Shown: positions 16,445 to 27,447, numbered from the stretch's first letter. The stretch: DNA of 64,000 bases from an uncultured Psychroserpens sp. (GCF_947500255.1 NZ_CANMRL010000001.1:1240001-1304000); one strand, 5' to 3'. Made by a program: numbers and translations. The notes: generated by a model not told the origin, from the letters alone.

Positions 16445-17191
16445 TTAACCTTTAAGCGATGCTTTTAAATATTCTTGGTTCATACGTGCAATATTTTCTA
16501 AAGAAATTCCTTTAGGACACTCTACTTCGCAAGCTCCAGTATTAGTACAGTTACCAAAACCTTCTTCATCCATTTGTTTTACCATATTTAATACACGATC
16601 GGTTGCTTCAACTTGACCTTGAGGTAATAAGGCAAATTGAGACACTTTTGCACCAACAAATAGCATAGCACTCGAGTTTTTACAGGTTGCTACACATGCA
16701 CCACAACCAATGCAAGTTGCTGCACTAAAGGCGTCATCTGCATCGTGTTTGTTTATAGGAATTGCATTGGCATCAATTGTATTTCCAGAGGTGTTTACAG
16801 AAATGAATCCTCCTGCATGTTGGATGCGATCAAAAGAACTTCTATCAACAATTAAATCTTTGATTACAGGAAAGGCTTTTGCTCTAAATGGTTCAATGTA
16901 AATAGTATCACCATCTTTAAATTTTCTCATGTGCAATTGACATGTTGTAATGCCTCTATCTGGTCCGTGAGCTTCTCCATTGATATATAGAGAACACATA
17001 CCACAAATTCCTTCACGACAATCGTGGTCAAAAGCCACAGGTTCATCATCTTTGGCAACCAGACTTTCATTTAAAACGTCCAGCATTTCCAAAAAAGACA
17101 TATCTGGAGAGACATCACTAATTTGATAGTCTACCATTTTCCCTTTGTCGTTGGCGTTTTTTTGACGCCATATTTTTAATGTTAAATTCAT
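16445..17191 (-). CDS. sdhB: Succinate dehydrogenase/fumarate reductase iron-sulfur subunit
   Basis: 248 residues. Passes electrons from the SdhA flavin to the membrane subunit via three clusters. The [2Fe-2S] ligands are in [18 protein letters not shown] and TTCQLHM; [4Fe-4S] and [3Fe-4S] ligands are in [13 protein letters not shown] and [15 protein letters not shown]. The length and layout fit the diheme cytochrome b type of enzyme. It lies 12 nt after the small membrane gene and is last in the operon. Confidence 0.96.
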   Translation of the reverse strand: MNLTLKIWRQKNANDKGKMVDYQISDVSPDMSFLEMLDVLNESLVAKDDEPVAFDHDCREGICGMCSLYINGEAHGPDRGITTCQLHMRKFKDGDTIYIEPFRAKAFPVIKDLIVDRSSFDRIQHAGGFISVNTSGNTIDANAIPINKHDADDAFSAATCIGCGACVATCKNSSAMLFVGAKVSQFALLPQGQVEATDRVLNMVKQMDEEGFGNCTNTGACEVECPKGISLENIARMNQEYLKASLKG

Positions 17192-17203
17192 AACAAGTGT
17201 TTT

Positions 17204-17566
17204 TTATTGTTCTATTCTGTGGTCTTTACCTATTTGAGAAATCTCTAAACCAGTTTTCTCAAAATCGATATCTATGCCACCAGTTTTCTTTAAGATAAAA
17301 TTTAAAAGAGAACACGCTATTATAGTAATTATAAAAACGAATATTCCCATGATAACTAACATGAAAATAATACCTAAAATTCCGCCGCCTAACATTGCTG
17401 CACCTGCTGCTAAATCATTTGAGCCACCAATTAATGATCCCAATAAAATAAAAGGAACATATATTATTAAAAGAATCAGTAGATATACTAATGTAACAAC
17501 TACTGCATATTTTACTGGATCTATTCTTTTTAATTTTAATCTTAAGGTATTAATATTGGTATTCAT
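17204..17566 (-). CDS. Small membrane protein in the sdh operon, DUF3566-like by eye
   Basis: 120 residues: a basic N terminus NTLRLKLKRIDPVKYAVVV, two long hydrophobic helices (about 20-46 and 60-98) separated by a Gly/Ala-rich loop, and a tail KKTGGIDIDFEKTGLEISQIGK. The order RIDP - helix - helix - NFI..GGIDIDFE resembles the DUF3566 transmembrane family; this is a judgement by eye. It sits in line between sdhA (36 nt upstream) and sdhB (12 nt downstream), a place where no standard SDH subunit belongs. It could aid assembly or regulation, or be an unrelated passenger. Confidence 0.7.
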   Translation of the reverse strand: MNTNINTLRLKLKRIDPVKYAVVVTLVYLLILLIIYVPFILLGSLIGGSNDLAAGAAMLGGGILGIIFMLVIMGIFVFIITIIACSLLNFILKKTGGIDIDFEKTGLEISQIGKDHRIEQ

Positions 17567-17602
17567 TATTTATAGTTTAGTTGGTTAGTGTTTGATTACG
17601 TT

Positions 17603-19600
17603 TTATTTGTAACTTCTTTCTTTTACTTCAATATTTTCGTATACAAGGTCTTCTTTGTGAAGTACAGCATCTTTTGGTTCTCCTTTATATTCCCAAGCAG
17701 ACACATATTGAAATTCTTTACGACGCATGGCTTCACCTTCACCTGTTTGGTATTCTTCTCTAAAGTGCCCACCAGCAGACTCTTCTCTTAGTAAAGCATC
17801 TTTAGCAAATAACTCACCTAATTCTAAGAAATCTGCAACGCGTAATGCTTTTGCTAACTCTTCATTATATTCTTGATCTGTACCTGGTACTTTTACATTT
17901 TTCCAGAATTCAGCTCTTAACTCAGCGATTTCTGTAATGGCAGATTTTAGATCTTCGGCATTACGAGCCATTCCACATTTATTCCACATAATTTTTCCTA
18001 AACGTTTGTGGAAATGATCTACAGAATGCGTTCCGTTATTATTGATTAAATGGCTAATATTATCAATAACATTCTTTTCGGCTTCATCAAATTCTTTTGT
18101 ATCCGTAGAAATTTTCCCTGTACGAATATCATCAGCAAGATAATCACCAATAGTATAAGGCAATACAAAATAACCATCGGCTAGACCTTGCATTAATGCT
18201 GAGGCTCCAAGACGGTTAGCACCATGATCTGAGAAATTAGCTTCTCCAATGCAGTATAACCCTGGAACAGTAGTTTGTAAATTATAATCTACCCAAACAC
18301 CTCCCATAGTATAATGTACAGCAGGATAAATCATCATTGGCGTTTCGTAAGGATTTTGATCTACAATTTTTTCGTACATCTGGAATAAGTTTCCATACTT
18401 GTTCTTTACGATTTCCTGTCCTAATTTTTTAACAAGTGCCTCATCATTTTCGTCTAGACCTTTAACATGAGCTTGCTCTTTTCCGTAGCGCATAAATGCC
18501 GAAGCAAAATCCAAGTAAACAGCTTCACCAGTAGCATTTACACCATAACCAGCATCGCATCGTTCTTTAGCAGCTCTTGAGGCAACATCACGAGGCACTA
18601 AATTTCCGAAGGCAGGATAACGACGTTCTAAGTAATAATCTCTATCCTCTTCAGCTAATTGTGTCGGTTTTAATGTTCCTTCACGAATTGCCTCTACATC
18701 TTTTTTATGTTTAGGAACCCAGATCCGTCCATCATTACGTAATGACTCAGACATCAAGGTTAATTTTGATTGGTGATCTCCAGATACAGGAATGCATGTT
18801 GGGTGAATTTGAGTGTAACATGGATTAGCAAAATAAGCACCACGTTTGTGTGCTTTCCATGCGGCAGTCACATTACTTCCCATAGCATTGGTAGATAAGA
18901 AAAACACATTACCATAGCCTCCAGTACCTAATACAACAGCATGAGCCGAATGTCTTTCAATTTCTCCAGTGACTAGATTACGAGCAATAATACCTCTAGC
19001 TTTTCCATCTACAATGACCACGTCTAACATTTCATGGCGATTGTACATTTTTATTTTACCGCGACCAATTTGACGGTTCATAGCGGAATAAGCACCTAAT
19101 AATAATTGCTGCCCAGTTTGACCAGCAGCATAAAACGTTCTTGATACTAATACACCACCAAATGAGCGGTTGTCTAATAAACCACCATATTCACGAGCAA
19201 ATGGTACACCTTGTGCTACGCACTGGTCAATAATATTTGCAGATACTTCAGCTAAACGATAGACATTGGCTTCACGTGAGCGGTAATCACCACCTTTAAC
19301 AGTATCGTAAAATAGACGATAGGTAGAATCACCATCCCCTTGATAGTTTTTTGCTGCATTAATTCCTCCTTGGGCTGCAATAGAATGGGCACGTCTTGGA
19401 GAATCTTGAAAACAAAATGCTTTTACATTATAACCAAGTTCGGCAAGCGTTGCAGCAGCAGAACCTCCTGCTAAACCTGTTCCAACAACAATAACATCGA
19501 TGTTACGTTTGTTTGCTGGATTAACAAGGTCAATTGTATTTTTATGATTGGTCCACTTGTCTGCAAGTGGTCCTTTAGGTATTTTAGAATCTAAAGCCAT
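17603..19600 (-). CDS. sdhA: Succinate dehydrogenase/fumarate reductase flavoprotein subunit
   Basis: 665 residues. Oxidises succinate to fumarate. FAD-binding fold [23 protein letters not shown] near 34-56; the covalent flavin His is His72 in [14 protein letters not shown]. Substrate-site motifs are seen in TIHPTCIP-like [14 protein letters not shown] and the active-site arginine region near [14 protein letters not shown]. The length fits the Bacteroidota/epsilon-type enzyme. It starts 2 nt after sdhC ends, and is followed by the small membrane gene and sdhB. Confidence 0.96.
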   Translation of the reverse strand: MALDSKIPKGPLADKWTNHKNTIDLVNPANKRNIDVIVVGTGLAGGSAAATLAELGYNVKAFCFQDSPRRAHSIAAQGGINAAKNYQGDGDSTYRLFYDTVKGGDYRSREANVYRLAEVSANIIDQCVAQGVPFAREYGGLLDNRSFGGVLVSRTFYAAGQTGQQLLLGAYSAMNRQIGRGKIKMYNRHEMLDVVIVDGKARGIIARNLVTGEIERHSAHAVVLGTGGYGNVFFLSTNAMGSNVTAAWKAHKRGAYFANPCYTQIHPTCIPVSGDHQSKLTLMSESLRNDGRIWVPKHKKDVEAIREGTLKPTQLAEEDRDYYLERRYPAFGNLVPRDVASRAAKERCDAGYGVNATGEAVYLDFASAFMRYGKEQAHVKGLDENDEALVKKLGQEIVKNKYGNLFQMYEKIVDQNPYETPMMIYPAVHYTMGGVWVDYNLQTTVPGLYCIGEANFSDHGANRLGASALMQGLADGYFVLPYTIGDYLADDIRTGKISTDTKEFDEAEKNVIDNISHLINNNGTHSVDHFHKRLGKIMWNKCGMARNAEDLKSAITEIAELRAEFWKNVKVPGTDQEYNEELAKALRVADFLELGELFAKDALLREESAGGHFREEYQTGEGEAMRRKEFQYVSAWEYKGEPKDAVLHKEDLVYENIEVKERSYK

Positions 19601-19602
19601 AA

Positions 19603-20298
19603 TTATGATAATACATATTTAAGATGATGGTAAACAGCAATAAAAACAAATCCTAAAGGGACTAGTATAGCATAAGCTTTTCCAAATCCTTTTAATCCTT
19701 TAGTGTATTTGTTATTTGCGCCAACCGATTGAAACGCCGAATTAAAACCATGTAAAAGGTGTAGTGCTAAAAAGATAAAAGCAATAACGTATAATATCGT
19801 TCTTACATGACTGTAAAATTTATGTTGTAATTCTTCGTAGTATCTAAAACCACTATCAGCAACTTCAGGATTAATTAAACCAGACATGTCGCCATTAATA
19901 AATTTTGTGTTTATTTCTGGAAACCAGAAATCATAAAAGTGTAGTCCAATAAAAGCTAATATCGCTAACCCGCTCCAAATCATATTTCTACTCATCCAAG
20001 TTGAATTAGCAGCACCATTGTTTTTAGCATAGCTAATATTTCTAGCTTTAGTATTTTTAATTTCTAATACAAATCCCATAACAAAATGGAAAATCACACC
20101 TAAAATTAATACAGGTTGTAATGCATATTGCACTAAAGGATTGGTACCCATAAAATGTGACACTTCGTTAAATGTATCGGGATTGAATACTGAAAGAATA
20201 TTTATTGCAAAATGTTGTAAAAGGAAAAACATTAGGAAGAGTGCCGAAAGTGCCATAGCAAATTTTCTTCCAATCGACGAATTTAAAATTCCGCTCAT
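19603..20298 (-). CDS. sdhC: Succinate dehydrogenase cytochrome b subunit
   Basis: 231 residues with five hydrophobic helices and conserved His residues that would bind two hemes ([61 protein letters not shown]). This single-protein membrane anchor fits the B. subtilis/Wolinella-like class, without a separate SdhD. It transfers electrons to or from the quinone pool. First gene of the operon, with a clear upstream promoter. Confidence 0.94.
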   Translation of the reverse strand: MSGILNSSIGRKFAMALSALFLMFFLLQHFAINILSVFNPDTFNEVSHFMGTNPLVQYALQPVLILGVIFHFVMGFVLEIKNTKARNISYAKNNGAANSTWMSRNMIWSGLAILAFIGLHFYDFWFPEINTKFINGDMSGLINPEVADSGFRYYEELQHKFYSHVRTILYVIAFIFLALHLLHGFNSAFQSVGANNKYTKGLKGFGKAYAILVPLGFVFIAVYHHLKYVLS

Positions 20299-20325
20299 TA
20301 TAATTGTAGTTAATTATTTGTACTA

Positions 20326-20356
20326 CAAAGATAAGGTTCACAGGTATGTGCTACAA
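20326..20356 (-). promoter_or_regulatory. Promoter of the sdhC-sdhA-orf-sdhB operon
   Basis: On the minus strand TTG (20356-20354), a 20-nt spacer and TATCTTTG (20333-20326) fit the Bacteroidota promoter. It precedes the sdhC ATG by 27 nt. Confidence 0.75.
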
Positions 20357-20394
20357 ATTTTAGCTTCTATTTTAGTTATTTAGAATGGGTTTAA

Positions 20395-21630
20395 TTAAAA
20401 GTTGAATCTCGGATTGACAATAGAATTGTAAATCGATCCAAATTGATAACTAAAGCCTAGACTTACAAAGTAGTTGTAACCTGATTGTAGTTGTTGTTGT
20501 TGAAGTAATAGTTCTTCAAGCGATACATCACCTGCAGGAAGATTGATTTGGTCTCTTGTAATTCTGTAACTACCACTTACATTAAAATTAAATCCTTTAA
20601 ATACACGAATGTTCGCGCCTAAAAAGAATCCGAATGAATGTAATTCTGTATCGTGTAGATATTGATTAAATGAGGCCTCTCCATTTATATTTCCCCATTC
20701 TTGACGAAAACTTCCTCCTAATAAAAAAGAATGTTGAAACAAGAGCTCTTTGTCTTCTGCAAATATGGATCTTTCAATATAATTATTGAATACTAGTCCG
20801 TTTCTATACGACAAAATTAGTTGCTTTTTTGCAGATTCAGCATATCTAAAAAAGTTATATTCTATGGCTGGTCTTAATCGCCAAAATAGGTCATAGTTAC
20901 TAAATGTTGAGGTTCCAATATTTCCGAAGAGACCATAAGACCAATGGTCATTAATGCTTATGACATCACTAACATTTAAAGATTTGTTGTTGTTTATTGC
21001 TACAATATCTTCGCCGTCAAATGTGAATGTTGATTTGTTCTCACCAAAATTTGCACGAAATGAAAACTTGTTTTTTTCTGTCACACGTCTTGCCGACAGG
21101 TTAAAATTTAATCGACTGAACTTATTAGACTCTTGACCATCAAAAAAACCATTAGCTCCAACTCTAAACACCCAATAATTCCATGGATCTACCTCAGGCT
21201 TATCTTCTGTTTCGGTTTCAGGACCAGGAACAGAAACACTAACGCTTGATATATTGTCATTAGCAATCCAGAATCGGACTAACCCTAATTTTATGTATTC
21301 TAAAGTACGTCGTCTAACATCATCACGTGTCATATTAGAATCTGTAGAGAACTCTAATTTATAATTGATGTTTTCAAACTCATTTTTCCCAATAAAGTCA
21401 ATTTCGTATAAACGTCCTCCACTTCCATTTCTTTGAGTGACAAAAAATAAGTGTACATCACTAAGATCTTGATCTCTAACAAACTGTACGTTACCTAGAT
21501 TTTGTCTCATGTAGGTATTATCACAAACATTACAATCGAGAAATATTTTTAGGTCATCGTTCAACTCATCTTGCGAAAAGGCAATAGAAGAGATAAACAA
21601 TGCTAGTAGTAAAAAGGCGGACTTTAGCAT
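20395..21630 (-). CDS. Outer-membrane beta-barrel protein with N-terminal soluble domain
   Basis: 411 residues with signal peptide (FLLLALFISSIAFSQ). Residues 25-115 are a soluble domain of unknown type with two Cys close together (FLDCNVCDNTY), predicted to sense or bind something in the periplasm. From about 150 on, alternating polar/aromatic beta strands continue to the last residue Phe (NPRFNF), typical of BAM-inserted barrels. I cannot name a family with certainty. It appears to be a single gene, with 97 nt between it and sdhC. Confidence 0.65.
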   Translation of the reverse strand: MLKSAFLLLALFISSIAFSQDELNDDLKIFLDCNVCDNTYMRQNLGNVQFVRDQDLSDVHLFFVTQRNGSGGRLYEIDFIGKNEFENINYKLEFSTDSNMTRDDVRRRTLEYIKLGLVRFWIANDNISSVSVSVPGPETETEDKPEVDPWNYWVFRVGANGFFDGQESNKFSRLNFNLSARRVTEKNKFSFRANFGENKSTFTFDGEDIVAINNNKSLNVSDVISINDHWSYGLFGNIGTSTFSNYDLFWRLRPAIEYNFFRYAESAKKQLILSYRNGLVFNNYIERSIFAEDKELLFQHSFLLGGSFRQEWGNINGEASFNQYLHDTELHSFGFFLGANIRVFKGFNFNVSGSYRITRDQINLPAGDVSLEELLLQQQQLQSGYNYFVSLGFSYQFGSIYNSIVNPRFNF

Positions 21631-21836
21631 AATTTGTGATAGTTAGGTTGCAAATATTGAATATTAAAATTTAATAGTGTGGTAGTGTTGCTATTTTATG
21701 TTTTTTTTATGATTGTTATATTTTGAATGTAAAACTAGACAGCTTTTAATTAAATAATGTCAAAATACTGCAAAAGAAATGTCAATCTTTCTAAAATACT
21801 TAGTCTTTTAGGTCATATTGAAGACAGGCTCTTTAT

Positions 21837-22706
21837 TTAATTCTCTACACTAGGAATTAATCCTCTTAATCCCATATCGACAACTTGTTCTCCTGCTCCG
21901 GGTTCGTACTTTCCATCTGCATTCACTTCGGTCCACTCAAAACTATTATTAATTGAGAAGGATAATGTAACTACAACATCTTCAGTTTCATTTCCAGAAA
22001 TAGTTAATCCATTTTCAAATTCACCTGTAACTACACATGAACCTTGCGGAATTGGAGACGAGCTAAATAATGGGTTTGGAACTGTCGTTGCACCTTCAGG
22101 AGCTTGACCTTGAGAGGTAAAACCTAAGGCTTCAAATGCCCAAAACCCTTGTGCTCGATTTCCGTTAACGTCAATCGCAGAACCATTAAGATCAAAAGAG
22201 GTGATGTATGAATTGTAACCAACAAAACTGGCTAAGGTTCCCGAAATATCTTGACCATTTACCAATACATCTATGGAGCCTTCTTGATAAGCCAGAGATA
22301 CTCTAACCCATTCGTAGTTACCTACAGAAATACTGTTTAATGGAATGGTTAAAAAGACCTCGTTGTCTCCTGCAAAAAGTGCATTTTGGAAATCAATAGC
22401 CTGAGAACCGCCTGCTAAAGTTTCAAAACCTTCAAAAATGATTTCACCAGCACCTAAAGCTGTTGTAGACGTTTGAGCAAATTCAATATAATTGGCATTC
22501 ATTTGGTTTATTGTTGGCGATTGTGCGGCATTACCATTAGCCACAGATACAGGTTGTCCAAGATTACCTAATCGTTCTTGTGTTGAATCAAATTTTAATT
22601 TGACAATGAGATTAGGCGTTGTAGATTGGCTTGTATCATCCTGGTCATTACTACATGAAAGCATCAAGGATAACATCAAAACACAAATAAATTTGAGTGA
22701 TTTCAT
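21837..22706 (-). CDS. Hypothetical surface lipoprotein
   Basis: 289 residues with lipobox LMLSC, followed by SNDQDDTSQS, an acidic region of the type that directs surface exposure in Bacteroidota. The mature part is beta-rich and ends MGLRGLIPSVEN; no enzyme motif seen. ATG at 22706 was taken rather than the TTG at 22709. The segment GVNIKLKFD-like LIVKLKFDSTQERLGNLGQP and repeated acidic loops suggest a cell-surface binding protein. No recognised family; neighbours give no function. Confidence 0.6.
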   Translation of the reverse strand: MKSLKFICVLMLSLMLSCSNDQDDTSQSTTPNLIVKLKFDSTQERLGNLGQPVSVANGNAAQSPTINQMNANYIEFAQTSTTALGAGEIIFEGFETLAGGSQAIDFQNALFAGDNEVFLTIPLNSISVGNYEWVRVSLAYQEGSIDVLVNGQDISGTLASFVGYNSYITSFDLNGSAIDVNGNRAQGFWAFEALGFTSQGQAPEGATTVPNPLFSSSPIPQGSCVVTGEFENGLTISGNETEDVVVTLSFSINNSFEWTEVNADGKYEPGAGEQVVDMGLRGLIPSVEN

Positions 22707-22744
22707 CAATTTAGAGTTTTTAGTATAACTCCCAACCCAATAAT

Positions 22745-25588
22745 TTATTTTACTTCGAACATTCTTTTTTCATTTCCAATTTGAATAGTGTACTTCCCTT
22801 TTGGGATATAGTATTTACCATTTTGTGCTTTGTTGATATCGATGCTAGAGTTTTCTTTTAGTAATGCTTTTCGCCCTTTTTCGGTAAGTGTCAAATCGTA
22901 AGTTGTATAATTAAAACCTTTATCGGCATTAATTTTCATCTCGTTCAGCAAAGTACCATTTTCTGAAAGCACTTTAATTGTTTTTCCTCCTGTACTATTA
23001 GTGAAGAAACTTATGTCGATTGATGGTTCATATGGATCAGACCATTGGCTAAAAGAACTTCCCCAACGTGATGAAAATCTGATGTCGTTAATCTTAAACA
23101 AGGTCTCAGCTTTAGACATCATCTTATCATTCATTTGTTGCAGAGGAGAAATATCAGTTTTGTAAATACTTCTTCCATGCGTTCCTAAAAGTAAATGCTT
23201 AGCGTCTGGTTGCACTACAATATCATGAATGGCCACGTTTGGAAATCCGTTACTAAATGCTTCCCAGCTCACACCTTGATTAAATGAAACATAAGCACCA
23301 TTATCGGTTCCTAGATACAACACATTATCATTTTCAGAATCTTCTCTAATCACATTTACAGGAGAAGCAGGAATATTAGAACTTATATCTTTCCATGTGT
23401 TTCCATAGTCATTACTCATATATACATAGACTTTAAAATCGTCCCAACGATACCCATTAAGCGTCACATAAACACGTTCTTTTTTATGCTGAGAAGCAAC
23501 GATTCGACTTACCCAAAGATCTTTAGGAAAGGTATTGGAAATATTTTCCCAGCTTCCACCAGCATCTTTAGTAAGATGAACTAATCCGTCATCACTTCCA
23601 GTATAAATTAATCCAAACTGAAATGGCGATTCACTTATTGAAGTTAAGGTTCCGTAGGCCACATTGCCTTTTTTTCCACCATTAGTAAGATCGTCACTAA
23701 TGGCTGTCCAATTAGTTCCTTGATTCATTGAGCGCATAAGTTTATTGCCACCTAGATATAAAATATCTTGATTGTGTGGCGACAATAAAATAGGAGTTTG
23801 CCAATTGAAGCGGTATGGATTTTCGCCTAATTCATGCTTTGGTTGAATATAAGTTTGTTCATCGGTTTCTAAATTAAGTCTGAAATAGTTTCCAAATTGG
23901 AATCCTGTATACACAACATTGTGATTTCTACTATCAATTTGAATTTGCATTCCATCGCCACCCATAATACTTTTCCATGGATATTGGCCACTTTGATGCC
24001 ACCTTTTATTTTCTCTTGAGCCATAAGCACCAACCCAAACGCCGTTATCTTGTAAACCTCCATAGACATTATATGGTTGAGCATTGTCAACATTTATAGC
24101 ATAAAACTGACCAACTGAAGGTGAATTATTTTTAATCCAGTTTTCACCATCATCATAGGTAATATTAACACCACCATCATTACCATTGATAAGATGATTA
24201 GGATTTTTAGGATTAATCCAAAGCGCATGATGATCGGCATGAACATTTTCGGCGTTTATAGATTTGAATGTTTTTCCACCATCTTTAGATTTTACAATAG
24301 GCACGCCATAGATGTAGATGTTATCAGAATTATTTGGAGCCACATAAATATGTCCAAAATAGTAGCCATAACTATAATAGATACCATCTAAATAGTTGTC
24401 ATGTGTTTTTTTCCAAGTCATTCCACCATCAGTACTTTTGTAAACTTCGGTACCAATTACTGGAGTATCAAACAGCAGTGAGTTCGCATTTTCTAAGTAT
24501 TTAGCTAGGTCGATAGGTTTAACATTTCCACTACGTACCATTTGTTTGACATTATCTGCTCGATATTTTTCTTGAAACCCATTCATTTTTAAATAGGCAT
24601 TAAGCTTTTTATTGTCTAGGGCTAAAAATGTTTCGGTTGACATGGTTTTGAAATCGTCTTTAGACAACATTTTTGAGGTTTCTTTTTTTGTTTCAGAGGG
24701 TCTACGAAACTGACTGTCGTGAATGGCATAAACAATATTATCATCAAAAACTGCTAGGCCAATTCGCCCAACACCTTGACCAGTTGGGAAGCCACTTTTT
24801 TCGGTAGAGACTTTGGTCCATGTATTTCCTGCATCTGTACTTTTAAAGATGGCAGAATTATTTCCACTACCATCAAAATTCCATGCTTTTCGATCTTTGG
24901 TCCACGAAGAAGCAAACATCAAATTAAAATTATTTGGATCACGTTGTACGTCTATAATCCCACTCATATCATCAATAAATAATTTTTGAGACCATGTGTT
25001 TCCACCATCTGTAGTCTTATAAATACCACGTTCTTGGTTAGGAGAATATAAGTGACCTGTAACACCAACAACGACATGGTCTGGATTGTTTGGGTTTATT
25101 AAAATACGACCGATATGATGAGAATCTTTGAGGCCCATATTTTGCCATGTTTTTCCATTATCTGTAGATTTTAAAATTCCAATTCCAGCATAACTTGATC
25201 TGGATGAATTGTTTTCTCCTGTACCAACCCAAATTGTTCCATTTTTCCAATCAACAGCAATATCTCCAACATTTTGAGTATTTGATGTGTCGAGTATTGG
25301 ATTAAATGTTGTTCCGTTATTGTTTGTATACCATACACCTCCAGAAGCATAGCCCACATAAAATTCGGTTGGGTTGTCTGGGTTAACATCTAGATCTGTT
25401 ACTCGACCACTCATTACTGTAGGGCCTATATTGTCAAAAACAACGTTTTTTACTAATGATGTTTTAGTGAGTTGTTCTTTTTGAGCGAGCGCTTTATCTA
25501 CAATTTGAGATGAAGTCGAAGGTTGTTGTGCAGCTACTGTAATTGCACTTAAAATAAGTGTAAGCGAAAGAAATCGTGAATAAAACAT
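22745..25588 (-). CDS. VPS10/sortilin-like BNR-repeat propeller protein
   Basis: 947 residues, signal peptide MFYSRFLSLTLILSAITVAAQ. Many BNR/Asp-box blades of the type SxDxGxTW can be read: STDNGKTWQNMG, TTDGGNTWSQKL, STDAGNTWTKVS, STDGGMTWKKTH, DDGENWIKN, NQGTNWTAIS, SNDYGNTWKDIS and NQGVSWEAFS. The whole is a large exported beta-propeller array like those of bacterial sortilin-type glycosyl hydrolase relatives. A helical insert near 300-380 and a C-terminal domain of about 150 residues (FEVK end) are non-propeller. No T9SS tail is visible. Likely binds or cleaves an extracellular polymer; substrate unknown. Confidence 0.8.
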   Translation of the reverse strand: MFYSRFLSLTLILSAITVAAQQPSTSSQIVDKALAQKEQLTKTSLVKNVVFDNIGPTVMSGRVTDLDVNPDNPTEFYVGYASGGVWYTNNNGTTFNPILDTSNTQNVGDIAVDWKNGTIWVGTGENNSSRSSYAGIGILKSTDNGKTWQNMGLKDSHHIGRILINPNNPDHVVVGVTGHLYSPNQERGIYKTTDGGNTWSQKLFIDDMSGIIDVQRDPNNFNLMFASSWTKDRKAWNFDGSGNNSAIFKSTDAGNTWTKVSTEKSGFPTGQGVGRIGLAVFDDNIVYAIHDSQFRRPSETKKETSKMLSKDDFKTMSTETFLALDNKKLNAYLKMNGFQEKYRADNVKQMVRSGNVKPIDLAKYLENANSLLFDTPVIGTEVYKSTDGGMTWKKTHDNYLDGIYYSYGYYFGHIYVAPNNSDNIYIYGVPIVKSKDGGKTFKSINAENVHADHHALWINPKNPNHLINGNDGGVNITYDDGENWIKNNSPSVGQFYAINVDNAQPYNVYGGLQDNGVWVGAYGSRENKRWHQSGQYPWKSIMGGDGMQIQIDSRNHNVVYTGFQFGNYFRLNLETDEQTYIQPKHELGENPYRFNWQTPILLSPHNQDILYLGGNKLMRSMNQGTNWTAISDDLTNGGKKGNVAYGTLTSISESPFQFGLIYTGSDDGLVHLTKDAGGSWENISNTFPKDLWVSRIVASQHKKERVYVTLNGYRWDDFKVYVYMSNDYGNTWKDISSNIPASPVNVIREDSENDNVLYLGTDNGAYVSFNQGVSWEAFSNGFPNVAIHDIVVQPDAKHLLLGTHGRSIYKTDISPLQQMNDKMMSKAETLFKINDIRFSSRWGSSFSQWSDPYEPSIDISFFTNSTGGKTIKVLSENGTLLNEMKINADKGFNYTTYDLTLTEKGRKALLKENSSIDINKAQNGKYYIPKGKYTIQIGNEKRMFEVK

Positions 25589-25690
25589 ATTGGTTAGAAT
25601 TTTATTGGCATGAAATTACCATTTTTTTAAATAATAATGATAGTTTTCAACTGTATTTAACGCTTTAATACGGGGTATGATTAAAGAATT

Positions 25691-26401
25691 TTAGAGTTGT
25701 CTTTTATTAATGGCATCAAAGAATTTTTTACGATAAGTATTACCAATAGGCAATTGCTTTTCATGTATCCAAACAGTGTCATTATCGATCTTGTTTATAT
25801 GTGATAAGGCAATAATATAGGACTTATGAATTTGGATGAACTGTGCATTAGGCAATCTTTCAGATAAGTGTTTGAGTGTGCTGTAAGTTATAATTTGTTC
25901 ATTATTTAGTTGTACTGAAACATAGTTTTTTAAACCTTCTATAAATAGTATTTCTTCAATGAACACACGATTGAAATTATGTTTCCCATCGGTTTTAATA
26001 AAAATAAAAGCATCTTCATTTTCTTCTGTTTTGAAAGGTTTTGCATATTGTTTTTGCGCTTTTAAAACAGCTTTATAAAAGCGTTCAAAAGCAAATGGTT
26101 TCAGTAGGTAATCAGCTGTTGCTACTTCATAACTATCTAGTGCAAATTCAGAATAAGCTGTTGTGAATATGATTTGAGTATGAGATGCAATAATTTTTGA
26201 TAGTTGAATCCCTGTAATTTGAGGCATCTGGACATCTAGGAATACTAAGTCTATGGGATTGGACTCTAAAAATGCTAGAGCTTCTAATGGTTTAGTGAAG
26301 GTCTTTTGTAATTTTAAAAAGGCCACATCAAGCACATACCGTTCGAGCAATCTCACAGCTGCAGGTTCATCATCTACAATAATACATTTTAACTGTTGCA
26401 T
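25691..26401 (-). CDS. LytTR response regulator
   Basis: 236 residues. Receiver domain about 3-120 with acidic pocket (IVDDEP), phospho-acceptor Asp in LVFLDVQMP, Thr in IIFTTAYSEFAL and Lys in LLKPFAFERF. DNA-binding LytTR domain about 138-235 (FIKTDGKHNFNRVFIEEILFIEGLKNYVSV ... FIQIHKSYIIAL). The ATG overlaps the stop of the sensor gene (TGATG); a TTG three bases upstream is less likely. It probably regulates genes close by or its own operon. The DNA target cannot be read here. Confidence 0.9.
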   Translation of the reverse strand: MQQLKCIIVDDEPAAVRLLERYVLDVAFLKLQKTFTKPLEALAFLESNPIDLVFLDVQMPQITGIQLSKIIASHTQIIFTTAYSEFALDSYEVATADYLLKPFAFERFYKAVLKAQKQYAKPFKTEENEDAFIFIKTDGKHNFNRVFIEEILFIEGLKNYVSVQLNNEQIITYSTLKHLSERLPNAQFIQIHKSYIIALSHINKIDNDTVWIHEKQLPIGNTYRKKFFDAINKRQL

Positions 26402-27447
26402 CAAATGGGAATTTTTAGATAAGCTAGATATGTGTTGTTCTTTTGTTTGGTATTCAATATGTAGTTTTTATCAAATAATAGCTTTAAACGTTTTTTAATA
26501 TTGTTAGAACCAATGCCTTTGTCCATATAGTTTTCAGAAGGGTTTACTTCATTTTTTGTTTGAATTTCCAAATACTCATCGCTAACATTAATTTTAATAA
26601 TCGCTCGTTGCTCTGAATCGTTAATAATACCATGTTTACATAGATTTTCGATAAAATGGATGAGCATTAGAGATGGAACTTTTTGACTACTTACTTTTCC
26701 TTCTATTGATAAATCTACAAAAAACTCGTCCTCATATCTCCTTTTAAAAAAATAAAGATAATCTTCAATGAAAGAGATTTCTTTAGACAAAGGCATATAA
26801 TTGTCTTTAGCATCATAAGTGACATATCTCAATAATTTAGAAAGTTTTAGAATGTCATTGGCTGTTTCTGGTTGTTTATCATATAGCTCTGAGTAAAACC
26901 CATTTAAGGTATTGAATAAGAAATGTGGACTTATTTGAGATTTTAGCATTGCCATTTGTGCTTCTTGATGTTGTAGTTCTAATTGATGTATTCTGAATTT
27001 GTTTTCTGTGAATCTAAAAAACAAAAACATAAGGCTGCTAAACAAACATGGTCTTGAGGCGTATAATGCACTATCTGTTAGGTAAATGGCTACAATATTT
27101 GGCCTGTTTAGATTGTAATTATGAAAATTGAAGAGTTCTAAAATTAAAATTTCTTCTAAAAAAAATCTAACGATAGCAAAACATAAAGTCATTATGACAA
27201 ATGAAAATAAGTACTGTACTATTTTGTTAGGTTTTAAAAAACGAGGCGCAAAGACCAAATAGTTTAAAAGATAAACGGAAAAGTAAGCAATATTATAAGT
27301 AAAGAATAGTATAACAGCTCCAGGTTTAAACCAAGACGTCCTACCTTGGTTAAAAATTAAATCATTAGAATATTCCCAAGTTTGTCCTATTAAGATGAGT
27401 AAAAACCCAAAAATGATGTTGTATTTAAGTTCTTTAGATAATCGCAT
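26401..27447 (-). CDS. LytS-type sensor histidine kinase (HisKA_7TM-independent, four membrane helices)
   Basis: 348 residues. Four hydrophobic segments fill the first 145 residues, followed by a coiled coil (FRIHQLELQHQEAQMAMLKSQ) and the His box QISPHFLFNTLNGFYSEL, the usual sequence of the LytS/YehU class. The ATP-binding part shows LIHFIENLCKHG and GIGSNNIKKRLKLLF, weaker than the consensus ENAIKHG. It is upstream of its response regulator in the same operon, so the two form a classical LytTR two-component system. The input signal is unknown. It is divergent from the gene at 27659. Confidence 0.88.
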   Translation of the reverse strand: MRLSKELKYNIIFGFLLILIGQTWEYSNDLIFNQGRTSWFKPGAVILFFTYNIAYFSVYLLNYLVFAPRFLKPNKIVQYLFSFVIMTLCFAIVRFFLEEILILELFNFHNYNLNRPNIVAIYLTDSALYASRPCLFSSLMFLFFRFTENKFRIHQLELQHQEAQMAMLKSQISPHFLFNTLNGFYSELYDKQPETANDILKLSKLLRYVTYDAKDNYMPLSKEISFIEDYLYFFKRRYEDEFFVDLSIEGKVSSQKVPSLMLIHFIENLCKHGIINDSEQRAIIKINVSDEYLEIQTKNEVNPSENYMDKGIGSNNIKKRLKLLFDKNYILNTKQKNNTYLAYLKIPI

